NCBI GenBank assembly: GCA_008638375.1
Contig: CM018035.1
Coordinates: forward strand, 5,887,077-5,951,076
DNA length: 64,000 nucleotides
Direction: 5' to 3'
From: Nyssa sinensis
Taxonomy: Eukaryota > Streptophyta > Magnoliopsida > Cornales > Nyssaceae
Part shown: positions 12,443 through 24,528 of the stretch, piece by piece
Position numbering within the stretch: the stretch's first letter is position 1
Layout: each line of letters starts with the position of its first letter
The notes under the pieces: model-generated
Seen by the model: only the letters and a program-made list of their open reading frames with translations
The model's database searches: none
Told to the model about the DNA's origin: nothing
Made by a program: the position numbers and the translations under genes

Positions 12443-14276
12443 GGTGGAGTGTGTTAATAGATATAGAGAGAATTTGATGAATATGTTGTGGGTTTGGTTG
12501 TGTTTTGTAGTGAGTGGTTTGATTATTGATGTGATGTTTGTTGACCTCGTGTTTGATGCTATTGATGGTATCAAAAAGCAGTTTAAATTTGAAAACTTGC
12601 CTTGGAAAATGTGCTCTAATTTTGTTTCGGGAGGCTAACGGTCACTGTGCCTTGGAACAGACCGGGCGGGGGTTGCTCGTGGTGTTTTGACACATGGGCG
12701 GGAAGGAGGTTTGAATAGTGATAGTGAAAGCTATCACTATACAGAGTATGTACAAAAGGGCGCCATGAGCCCACTCCCCACTCACGAGGATTTACTTTGA
12801 GTTCTGAGTTCAATGTCTGTCAATATAACCTCATCATGTCTCTTGGGTGATGTTATAAATACATATATATCTGCTCAATGGTTTAGAAAATAACAGCCTC
12901 CCCTTTTTTGGTTCTTGTTACATGAAATATTGCTAATGAATTTTCTCCTCTAATGAAAATGGCCCCCCCACTCCCACAAACTTTAAATGTAAGTTGGATT
13001 TTCGTGCTAGCTTTGACAATGAAACTCACAATATGAGATGTTAACAATAAATTTTGTCTCATAATAAAAATAATTCGGGGTATATATATTAATTGCTTCA
13101 TTATGTACAAATTGTTTTATTTATAACATGTCAGAACAACACAGAATTCACCGATTTACACTTAAAAGTCCATTTTCATTACAAGACAAAATTCACTACA
13201 ACATTTCATAAGACCCGTCAATGAAGCCAAAACGACAATCAAAAACTTCATTTTTATTATAGTTATAAATATAGACATATACAATGTGTTGCTACAGTTT
13301 TTGATCCGTCGGGACTCTGCTCTCCGTTGATATAAAACCTGAGAAGAAATGTAGTTAAAATGCCACCGGAGAGGCTCCGGTGGTAGCCCCTCCGCTGAAT
13401 TAAGTTAGATGGAGAGAAAAATGGAACTTTCAATTAATAATTCAAAAAAAGTTCTCTATCCCTTTTTACGTACCTTTAAGGGTGTATATATAAGCTGATG
13501 AACTATGGGCCTCGATGCCATGCGGCAGGGGATAGTTTTACCATGATTACATACGTCACTGTTGCCAGTGAATGTCCCGTCTTGCAGGGCTAGGAACCTG
13601 TTTCGTCTCTTTGCAGGGTTAGGGTGTGCTATTGTCAGACGGCGGCGATCTTGTCATGGGTATCTGCATCATTGCTTTTCGTCAACGCCTGTCCCATCGT
13701 TACCAGTTCGGTAGACCGAGGTGATGGAGGCGAGATTAGTATTGCAAAGGAAAATTCCTTCCGTGGTTCCCCTACCGATGCCAGGTTGGTATACCTAATT
13801 ATTTTATGACTTGCACAGAGCAGATTTAGACACGTGTCAGATTTCGATTAGCTTATCATATTTTGGCGTATCACAATGTGAGGATAAATTTAAATCTAAC
13901 AGCAAAACTAACCACCTCTTCTCTCCTTTTACCCGTCAAAAAAGGAACTGGAAGACCCCAGCCACTACCATTACCTTTCTCTCTCTAGAGTCTAGACTGA
14001 TGATGATGTTGTGTCATCATCAAGATGGCAATAAAGATTCACGAAAAAACAGAGTTTTGCCTTTTCACAATTAAGATAATCGTTTGAGGTAGTTACATAG
14101 TTTTCAAGACAGTGCATGCTGTAATTCATGTATACATGACCAAAAAATAAATGAGCTCCTGCAAGGCCCAAATAACCTATGAATAATAAACAACACTACT
14201 ATTCAAATTTCAAACCTCTCAAAAAAAGAGAACCCGCAGTAAGGGAACCACTATTTGCTGGATTGTAATCTACATA
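12443..14276. other. Intergenic: TLP8 upstream region and downstream side of the next gene
   Basis: Both flanking genes are on the minus strand, so 12443 onward holds the TLP8 promoter and leader. I found no unambiguous TATA box. A perfect small inverted repeat lies at 12718-12737 (gatagtgaaagctatcac). A GC-rich hairpin is listed at 13362-13384. The open frames at 12393-12638 and 13624-13809 have no recognisable domain, and the first is antisense to TLP8 exon 1. No gene is supported here. Confidence 0.6.
13362..13384. other. GC-rich perfect hairpin
   Basis: The arms ccaccggag and ctccggtgg pair perfectly around a three-base loop (agg), with one further possible G-U pair. The stem is strikingly GC-rich for this AT-rich intergenic stretch. 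No function can be assigned. It could be part of an old MITE or chance. Confidence 0.6.
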
Positions 14277-14582
14277 CTAATAGAATTTTAATTTTCCTTT
14301 GGCCACATATGCTTTTGCCTGCTCCATACGACATAGGGCTTTTTGATGCCCCATTAATTCAGAACATGAATCGCCAGCCCCTAGAGTCACAGCAAAGTAG
14401 AGATAAATAGTGCAGAGGAAACCTAGGAGGGCAAGAGCCGTTAGGAGGAAGCGGTGCCGCTGAATGAGGGTTGAACAGCTCCCCAATTCATCCCCACGCG
14501 AGTATTGCCTCCTATATGATGGTGAAGAAAACGCACCCTGTGACCTCCGATGTGGAGAAGAAATTATGCTTTCAAGAACCAT
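14277..14582 (-). CDS. Small plant-conserved single-pass membrane protein (possibly OEP9-like)
   Basis: A single coding exon of 101 residues runs from ATG at 14582 to TAG at 14277. It has a basic N-terminus with SSPHRRS and YRRQYSRGDE. One strongly hydrophobic segment follows at about residues 44-67 (FLLTALALLGFLCTIYLYF). A short tail of about 35 residues contains two Cys and ends KGKLKFY. The block GSCSTLIQRHRFLLTALALL looks like a highly conserved plant protein. I associate it tentatively with OEP9-type tail-anchored plastid envelope proteins (At1g16000/At1g80890), but I cannot verify that. The leader is probably spliced: an AG acceptor lies about 45 bases before the ATG (14627 region), and a candidate donor gtaagttcc sits near 17726 at the end of a possible first exon. 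Confidence 0.75.
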   Translation of the reverse strand: MVLESIISSPHRRSQGAFSSPSYRRQYSRGDELGSCSTLIQRHRFLLTALALLGFLCTIYLYFAVTLGAGDSCSELMGHQKALCRMEQAKAYVAKGKLKFY

Positions 14583-17500
14583 AGCTTTTGAAATGATGTT
14601 CCTCCACCACCCAAAATTTCTGCACCTGTTTCATTCAAGATGACAAGTACAAAGGCTTGATCCCGTTAAACTTTTGTAGCAAACAGTGACACATTGAAGA
14701 CCAAAAAAGAAAAAAGACAAACAATTAGAGAGAAAAGGCAATTGAAAATAAGGAATCCAAGTTCCTGTATTTGCTTCATTCGTATAATTTCAAGATTCTA
14801 ACAACTGGCTATGTCAGTGATTGAAAAAAAAACAGTGATTTAAGAAATGAAGTATAATTTTACAAAAGCATTGGCCATGGATTTAGCTTCAGTTCAGGAT
14901 AATAATTGAAAACATGGCTACTCTAAGTATAATCTTATTACTTAAAAAGAAGGAAGTGAATTCAGCAACCATTGAGTTTTTACAAAATTAAAAGAATTTT
15001 CATGCAGCAGTTAGAAAACTGAACTATTAACCTCAAGAACATCACAAAGGGAGAACAGCATTCTGAGGGCAATCACTAATTACAGCCATCATAGATCATA
15101 GAACTCTGGTCTTACCAAAAGAGGGGGAAAAAAACTTTGCGATGATCATGATAACAATCACATTTAAATTTTTGGTGAGCTGACAGAATTAGTTAAAAAG
15201 AAGGAAGTGAATTCAGCAACCATTGAGTTTTTACAAAATTAAAAGAATTTTCATGCAGCAGTTAGAAAACTGAATTATTAACCTCAAGAACATCACAAAG
15301 GGAGAACAGCATTCTGAGGGCAATCACTAATTACAGCCATCATAGATAATAGAACTCTGGTCTTACCAAAAGGGGGGGAAAAAACTTTGCGATGATCATG
15401 ATAACAATCACATTAAATTTTTGGTGAGCTGACAGAATTAGTGAAGGATAATTGACAAAGCACTTGCATTAGCAGTCACTTTATGTGCTAATAAAGAAAG
15501 GCATGATGAAATCTGGAAATAAAAACCAAATGAGAATCCAGATAGCAGGATATGGGTTCAAATCACTGTCAACTATCTGGACCATAAGTCAGATCTGTTT
15601 GGCCCCTGCAAGTATCAAAGAGAGGAAGAGGATGCCAACACCCCTTTTGCAACTATTTATCTCATGCAAGTCATTTTATCTGGACACAACGATATCATAC
15701 ACTGTATGATCTCATCATTTCCACATCAAAATACTTGGGACAGAAAAGGATTCATGCACCTGGAAACCTGGAACAGCAACTCTTAGCCCCAATCAGTAAC
15801 AATAACAAAATAGATGGGGTCTATGTGGAATGATATTCAACAAAGAAAGTTAAAACAAGGGGTCCTGAGAAATGGAAAAATTGCTTTCACTTTGAGTTCG
15901 TTAGTTCAGTTACTTCATTAATTGACTCCGGCATCTAAGACAAGGATAATTTGGGGATACTACCTAATGCTAATCCCAGTTGAAACATATTCTACATGCT
16001 CTCTCATACTTCGAATACAATTGGTTGTTGGGCCATTTGAATTCAAAGTTTTTCAAGGTTTTGTAGCTATTTCTACACGATAAACATCCATCACTCCTAC
16101 GGCCAAATCCAACTAATATTCAACTTATTCCCCAAAAAACACTCTAAGCCCATAATTAACGCTATCTTAGTGACCAGCAATAAACACCTCAAATTTTGGA
16201 GATCATCCAACTTTCTAATCACATCTCAGTAAATTATAAGTCTTAATAATTTACAGAACAGCAAACACTGTTAAGTCAAGTTACCACAATATGGCCATCA
16301 ATGATACACTGTCAACAACTAAGTAAACAGTTAGAGCATATTTGAGATAGCAGCTTTACAGCATCCACAGCCAGCCTCCTACTTACTCAGAAAATAAAGT
16401 AATACAGAATATGTTGGGCAGTTTGGGGCAAACTTCAACCAATGGACCAAGGTAGCACAAGTTATAATATTTAAAAAAATTCCTAACACCAAAAAGGAAA
16501 AGACACAGTATATTTCGGGAGCTCTACTTAATGTGATCACATAATGAACCTTTATATAGTCAATAAAACTAAAATTAAGCCATCTCTTGTGACAAATATA
16601 TACATCTATAATATGGACTCCATGAATAATGTCCAGATAATGAGATAATTCAACTCTTAAAGCATCCATTAGTTTAGCAAGTTGACCACAAATATCATAA
16701 CCCTCTATCATACAGCCCAACTTCTCTCCAATCCACAGTAAGCTTATCATTCACAAGTTCAACCTTTATGCTTTTAAAAATTCATTCAAATGCAAATCAA
16801 CATTGCCCTGCAGTTTATTCTTTTTATATATATAGGACAAGCACGCATACTCATCCAAGATCCACAACTAATACCCTTATCCCAATAAAAATGAATGATA
16901 GATAATTAGCAAGGTAAACGGGAAAAAGAAAATCAAAGGAGAACTTACAGATACAACCAGAAAAGTAATAAATACAGGTGGAGCTTATAGATTAATATTC
17001 CAGAATTTCTATAGTACTCCATGCCCGACGCAGGTTCTCTTTCATTCTATCATTCAAAACCTAAACCCTCGCCTTCCCCAAAACACTTCACACGAGCTAC
17101 CTTCGTTTTCTGGCATACCCGGTGCTTCCCTTCAGGATAACATCAGTGCATTTAGCAGCCATTGAGATAATTTGACATACTGCCAAACATTTTGCATGCA
17201 TGGATCTTATTCATATGTTCGTGTCAATGCAAGTAGATATGTTAATATGCTCAAAATCTCACCTTCGGCTCCAGATATACCCATATTGTTTCAGAATAGT
17301 TGAGTATTATAGATCTTGTTCTTTGATTCTTTCCAATACAAATGATTGCATTGCAAAGAAAAAAAAATCTCTCCCTAATTTCAAAAACCATGTAAATCGA
17401 ATCTACAAGCGATCTATCTAACCATAAAACTCACATTATAATCTAAATATTCAGCAAAAGATTCCCATTTGACAGCAGATTAATTCCATGCCCAACTATA

Positions 17501-17760
17501 AGTAACAATCGCAACAATTTTAAAAAACAAGAAAAAAATCCTACAATGAATCCAAACAGCATAGATCCACACTTATCACAATCAAATATAAAAAATAGAT
17601 TAAATCAGCCAACAAAGAAAACCCAAAACACAAACAGCATAGATCGCATGAAAGCTTGAATTGAGAGCAAGATAAATAAATAATTAAACGCAAGAAAAAG
17701 CATCAAAATTACGAAAGGAACTTACTGTTGAAGAAAATGAAGAGAAAGGGACCGTCTAAC
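14583..17760 (-). other. Probable 5' UTR intron and leader of the small membrane-protein gene
   Basis: No coding exon is visible in this 3.2-kb stretch. A tgcag acceptor just upstream of the ATG and a donor-like cagtaagttcc near 17726 (minus strand) suggest one long leader intron, which is common in plant genes. The region contains the 251-bp tandem duplication listed separately. A 21-codon minus-strand frame starting MAAKCTDVIL near 17161 could be a leader uORF or nothing. Scattered short frames such as 16379-16750 have no conserved features. Confidence 0.4.
14942..15443. repeat. Tandem direct duplication, period 251 bp
   Basis: The block starting aaaaagaaggaagtgaattc at 14944 recurs at 15195. 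The two copies run in parallel to about 15193 and 15443, ending 'ggtgagctgacagaattagt'. They differ by only a few substitutions and 1-base indels, so the duplication is recent relative to most repeats here. It probably lies in the leader intron of the neighbouring gene. Confidence 0.95.
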
Positions 17761-19630
17761 CGATCACGTTCAATGACATAGAGATGTTGGTGATGTTGAG
17801 CGGCGTAAATTTTTTTTGTTTACTATAAACTTAATTCATAAATATAAGTTTTCTTGCAATAATTACTTCTCTCTCTTGCTCTGTGCGGGTATCTTCCTTC
17901 AATCTCGGCTCGATGTGAGGTGATGCCTGCCGGGATGGACCGTCCACGAGAGAGAGACTTGGGACTTCTAAGGCTAAGACGGATGATGCGTGTTCGAGTC
18001 TTTGGACAGTCGTTCTTATTCCTAACCTTGGGGCTAGCTACCAGCTAGGATAAGTTTGGCACATTGGAATGGAGTAGCATCAACAATAAAATGGGATTAA
18101 TTATTTTATTTTTTATTTAACTGAATGTTCAATAATAAAATTATATTTTTATTTATGTGTTTAGTTTAAATCATTAAATTAGTAGAATGAAGTTAATATT
18201 AAATTAGATATTCAAAGTACTTGTATAAATTTTAAAGTTTTTATGTAAGTTTAATAAAAAAAGAATTCAACATATATTTTTCTTATTGGCAAAAAAAAAA
18301 TTTCAACCTGTATTTTTTTATTGCCAAAATATATATATATATATATATATATTCAACCTGCATTTATTTTATTGGCAAAAAAAAAAATTCAACTTATATT
18401 TTTTTTATTACCAAAAAAAAAAATTAAAAAATTTGGTAAGGAATAAAATAAACATTCCGTGACTTTTGATAAGGAATGGCAATTCCGGCTTCTTTGAGAA
18501 TAGTCATTTTATTTGGAATGACCATTTCGGCCTAAAAAATCTAAACAAAAACAGGAATAAAATAACATAAAAAATGCGCATTCTATTTTTACCTTTATTC
18601 TGGCCTACCAAACATGACGGTTATCGATAGGATTCTAGGATAATGGTCACTTTGGTCATTTCACAAAAGGGTTGTTTAGGCGGCGAAATAAGAAAACATT
18701 AGAGATAATTATATATTATATAAATAATTTATCGGATATAATTATTCAAGTCAATTAAAAATAACAAATATAAAATAGGATCAGAGTTATCTTATCCTAT
18801 TTTCTTATCTTGTCGCTGAAATTAAGTCTTCTAAATAATCATGGGACTTGAAATTTAATAGTTTTGAGTACGAAAGATTATTCAATTTATGATAATTTAA
18901 CCTCCTTTCATTCGGACTTTTCAAACATAAGACAATCTTTTAAAATTTACCTCAATTCAATAAAGTTGTGTTCATTAATTGGAGTCGGCCTTTAGATTAG
19001 AGAAAATAGTGAATTCTAGGATTAACTATGAATCAAAGCATGGCTTAAGAGATGGCAACGAAGTGAGTTCGGGATGGGATGCTCTTTCTTCAATTATTAT
19101 CCCGTTTATATTTTCTATTCTTGACCCCAACTTCAACTCTGTTTATATTTTTCAATCTTGATCGTCAATTTTTTTTTGTTTCAAAATAAGTTAAAACTTT
19201 TGTTGGATAAAAAATTTAAATTTCAATTGTCAAAACAATCAATAAAAAAAAAATATATGAATATAAGATGAGAAATCTTAAAACTAATTTTATATATTGT
19301 GTTTATTAATAAAACTAGTATACATATAGAGATTTAATATATATATATGGGACAGGGTGACTAGATAGGGATGTCCTATTTTTTTTGTTCTCTTCTATAA
19401 TTTTAAAATTATTATCAATATTATAAAAATTTATTAAATGACTATCTCTTATCTCTTTTTACTTTTGTAGAAAAGTGAAGCGGATAAATAAGGGTTAAAA
19501 TATTCATTTATTTCTCTCAATTCCTTTTACTTTTATTATGTAATTTTAAATTAAATGTAAAATAATCTCTTTTATTCTCTTTTTTTAATTTTTTTTCAAA
19601 TAATTCAATCCAAACAAAGTGTTAGGAATG

Positions 19631-19661
<31 letters not shown>

Positions 19662-20522
19662 TAATGTAATTTTTTATTTTATTTGAAAATAATAGATGAG
19701 ACTTGTGAGAGGAGAAAAAAAATTTTATTATTAATTTATTATTATATTATAAGATAGAGATTTTTATTTTTTTAATTTTAAAAGTATTATTATTAATATT
19801 ATAAAAAAATTCATTAAAAACCTGTTTCTCTCCCTCATCTTAGTCCAAGTGGACAGACTGTAAAATGAGTTAAGAGTTCTCATTCTCTCTCTTTCCTAAC
19901 TTTTAAAAACAACTAAAATAAGTTGTTCCTCCTTCACTTTCCATCCACTCCTTTTCGATTCTTTCCATCCAAACAACTTGTTAAATCTTTTCTCTACTCT
20001 TTCCTCCCAAAACCCTAAAAACTCCACTCATACCCAAAATTGAAAGGAAAATAAAAACTCGCTAACTCGATTGAGTTTCCAGATCGACTCACCGACTCTC
20101 CAGAAAAACAAAAGTAAAGTCCATTAACAACCGCCTTGATCTTCCGAGTCCTGTCCGTCGGGCGATTCGTATCGTCGTCCTCTCTTTCTCAGTTTCTCCA
20201 TCCCCCAATCCGCAAAACTTACACAACCAGAAGGTCCAAAACCCCTTCTTTCTATCGTTACATATATATATATATATATATGTTTACGAATTCATCCAAT
20301 TTATAATTTCCAATATTTATTTACGGTTTCAGTATTCCATAATTAGGGTTTATTCTATTGACGTAGAAATTACAAGTCCATAATTTTGTCGCTTATTTTC
20401 AGAAGAATGCTCAATTTGTATCATTAATTATTGTCTGATGATAAGCTTCATGATGAGGTTTAGTTTGTGATTCTTAGGGTTCAGTGTGGGCGGTTTGTTG
20501 ATTGTTGACAAGGAGAGAAAGG
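17761..20522. other. Divergent intergenic region between the small membrane-protein gene and SERINC
   Basis: The flanking genes point away from each other, so both promoters are here. A TIR-type element with gtttggca and taccaaacatgac ends occupies about 18050-18622 and includes a (TA)n tract at 18331-18352. A decayed repeat copy lies at about 19040-19400, and a (GA)n tract at about 19638-19661. Sequence from about 20050 onward is richer in C and T and is likely the SERINC leader, which includes a (TA)n at 20262-20281. No additional gene is supported. Confidence 0.55.
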
Positions 20523-23500
20523 ATGTGGGCAGCTTCTTGCCTCGCTTCATGCTGCGCAGCATGCGCATGCGACGCGTGCCGGTCGGTTGTTTCTGGGATT
20601 AGCCGCCGTTCTGCTCGGATTGCTTATTGTGGCCTCTTCGCACTGTCGTTGATCGTGTCGTGGATTCTTAGAGAGGTTGCTGCACCTCTCATGGAGAAGA
20701 TCCCCTGTAAGAGGCTTTAAATTTTTTACCTTCATGAATACTGAAGTATTTCATAATTTCTATACTATTTTAGTTATCTAGAGTACGGAATTGCATAATC
20801 TTATGTGATAGTTTTACAGTGTGTGAAAAAAAAACTTTAGTTATAATTGGCTAGTAACACTACTGGAATTATGATTAACAGTGATATATTCTTTTGATAA
20901 GTTATGCATAACTGTAATATAGGGATGCTGCATGGGTACTATGGCCCCAATTTCAATGCTGTTTCGTGATGATCATACATTTCAGTTTGCTGCTCAAATA
21001 TTGGAAATTTCTCTCACCATGTTTTTAAAAGGCTCAAATTCATATAACTATGATTTACCTCTGAAATTTTATGCTTGTTGGGGTATAGTTGAAGTAGATA
21101 GTGATTTGGGCACATGGGTGTCTTGATTAATGTTCCTGAATTGTCATTGTTTATTGTTGCAAGAACTTGGTAATTGGCTTGTCTTGTAGTGAGCAGTGTA
21201 CTGATTATTTACTATCAATCTCTAGGTTCCCTAGTGCCAGTTGAGATATCAAAAAGATGATGAGGATGATCCAAGTTAATTTTTTTGAGACCCTATTGAA
21301 CTTTCAAACAACCAATGAGTTCTTAGATGTCTCATTCATAGTTGTTTAATGATAAAAATGATGTCTTAATTGTTCATCTATGCAGGGATTAATCATTTTC
21401 AGGAAACACCAAGTAGGGAATGGTTTGAAACAGATGCAGTGCTGCGTGTCAGCTTGGGAAACTTCTTATTTTCACAATTCTATCTCTTCTAATGATTGGA
21501 GTGAAAAATCAGAGGGATCCTCGCGACAGTTTGCACCATGGTGGATGGATGATGAAAATTATTTGCTGGTGCCTTTTGGTAATCTTTATGTTTTTCCTTC
21601 CCAATGGGATTATCAGCTTCTACGGTATGCTGTTTTTCTTCTAGAGGTCGCCAGACTACTACTGTGAACTTTTTATTGTTTTATTTATAAGTTTCTTTCT
21701 TTTCTCAGGATAATAGTTTCCTTAGGAGATCTTTCTTTCTATTATGCAAGACTCCAAGCATTCTAAGTTGTGATGTAGGTTCGCTAGCATCCTTTAGATT
21801 ATTGAGGAATTATATCTCTTCAAGCAAAATGTACTTTTGGCATGTGGCATTCCGAGAGAATGACAGCTGTCCGTGGCTTTTAGGTTTTGATATCTAAAGG
21901 ACTTCATGAAGGAGAATAAATAGATATTATAATTGGAGTTTTCTGTTATTATTTAGAAATGGCTCATGACTGTATGGATTCCTAGCTCTTGTTTAGTTAT
22001 CAAAGATTCACAATATTATGGCTGTAATGTTCATATTTCTAGGAGAATTCTATATTTTAAAATCTGAAAATTGAATCCTTTTCAATCAGGGTCGGTAATG
22101 AATCTTTCGTAAGCAAAGCTGCTTTAGCACCCACCCTAAGCTATGTATGTTATTATGATAACAGAAACAACTTAATACAACCTTTATGAACTACCCTTAT
22201 ATCAGTCCCCTCAATCAGGAAATCTTCGGTATTGACAATATTACGGCTGGTAATGTTCATATTTCTAGGTGAATTCTATATTTTAAAATCTGAAAATTGA
22301 ATCCTTTCCAATCAGGGTCGGTAATGAATCTTTCGTAAGCAAAGCTGCTTTAGCACCCTAAGTTATGTATGTTATTATGAGAAGAGTAACAACTTAATTC
22401 AACCTATATGAACTGCCCTTGTATCAGTCCCCTCAATCAGGAAATCTTTGGTATTGAATTGGTGATGCAAAGGTCCTTTTGGTTGATTATTGGGAGAGTC
22501 GAGCTTGGGTCTTGAGGGGCAGAGTTTTTCGAAAAATTGAGGTTGTTTGCAACTCTTTGGACCATTTGAACAGAGAGGAAAAGACGGATTTTAAATGTAA
22601 CAATAGAGTCTTGGAGGATATATGTCAATTGCAATCTATGGTTGCCTTTTGTTGCTCGTACTTCTCTCCTTCTACAAAGATCATTTTACCATGGATCCCA
22701 ACCAAAGTTGACCTAAATTCCTGATCTCAAAGCCCTTGATGAGATGATATTTTAATGTACTAATCTTTTAACACTATTATTAATGAATACAATACCATTG
22801 TTGTGTTTCTTTGTTAACACAATGAGATCATTGATTATTATTGGTGCCATGTTACTCTTTTATATAATGAGATGTGTGCATTGTACTTGGCAAGTTGCCA
22901 TTGCTTTTGTTATCAATTGCTAAGGCTTTAATAAACCTCTTGACAAGGCCTTCCCGAGTTCATATACTTTTACGCAACATTGGGATTTTTTCTTCTTCTT
23001 TAGGATAAGAGTTAAATGCAAGTATATATTGTTCAAACTGAAAATGGGGTTTGTCAAAATTGGCAGCAAAATCCTTGAAACAAGGATTGAGTTTCTCTTG
23101 AATGTGGTCCCAACAAAAAATCATATTGACATACTGTATGTGTGAGGATAATGTTTCTAGGACAGGTTTGTGGACAGATTTCTTCTCCTGGTTGCATGAG
23201 CATGGTTAATGGGTGGAGATTTCTGTCCAGCAGTTAAGGGAGTGAAGAAGAGCATTGACAATTGGAGATCAGTAACCTAACTAGATGGAAATCAGCTGAG
23301 AGTCTAAGACTAGGAATAAGTTCGAAGATGTTTATTGGCATTTCATCTGCTAAAAGAGTACATTAGCCATAACCTTTCTAATGCATTTGCATCATATAAA
23401 AATTTGTGCTAATTCTAGCAATTTTGCCTAGTTTTCCCCTGCAGCAAAAATCAGATGTATATAATCCCCCCCCCCCCCCCCCATTTTTGTTTATTAAAAA

Positions 23501-24497
23501 AACTCTTTGAATGGTTCTTTATTCATAAGTTGAATTAATCTTACTGTACAATTTATAAATGCAGAGACAATATCAAAATTTGGCTCAGGCTTGTTTCTTC
23601 TTGTTCAAGTTGTGCTTTTGTTGGATTTTGTTCATGGATGGAATGACAAATGGGTTAAATATGATGAGCAGTTCTGGTTAGTTATAGCTATTGGAACAGT
23701 TTTTCTTTCAATTACCCTCAGATAATCTATAGTTGTTACTTTTCTGGCATTCTTGGGATTTTAGTCGGTCTTTTTTTGCTACATGGTCCCTAAATTTTGC
23801 AGGTACATTGCTCTGCTTGTTGTTTCGCTTGTATGTTATGTGGCAACATTTTCCTTCTCCGGACTTCTCTTCTATTTGTTTACCCCATCTGGACATGACT
23901 GTGGGCTCAACACCTTCTTTATTGTTATGACTCTGATTTCTGTGTTCATTTTTGCCATAGTGACGCTGCACCCTGCAGTAAGTTTCTAATCTTGGACTCC
24001 TATTATTATAGCCAACCACAAATAGTTTGCTCAGTTTGTTAATCTTCTAACATATGCATACTGTATACATACATAAAAAAAACATCTGATAGAAGGAAAT
24101 AGATTTACATAGGGTGGGTTAGGATAACAGGATCCACGATGGCAACTATTCCAGTTTACAGTTGGATGATGATGCTTATCATTGGAGAAGAATAAAGTGT
24201 TTTTGATTTTTTTTCTCCATCATCCATGACACCTTTTTGTCTTGTTTGGAGTATTTGGAGAGAGAGAAATAGGCGAACTTTTGAGGATAGGGAGTTATCT
24301 AGCTGGGTATTCAAGGATAATTTTTTGAGATTATGATATTTTTAGTGTAAAGAGGAATATCCTATGTATTTATACACTTTTATAGCTTTTTTGTGGAAGT
24401 TAAGGCTTTGATTTTTCGTGGCCTCTCCCTTTTTTTTGCACATGGGTTCACCCCCCTCGGGCACTTTGTTTATAATATAATTTTAATGTACCGATTA

Positions 24498-24528
<31 letters not shown>

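Noticed and set aside
11837..12574. 245-codon minus-strand frame
   Set aside because: It contains TLP8 exon 1 but begins upstream of the real ATG and reads through the donor at 11972 into the intron. The spliced model fits the tubby family; the full frame does not.
13624..13809. 61-codon plus-strand frame with a signal-peptide-like start
   Set aside because: It has no recognisable mature domain or promoter and no support beyond an open frame.
16379..16750. 123-codon minus-strand frame
   Set aside because: It is hydrophobic and A/T-biased, with no conserved motif. It lies in a likely leader intron.
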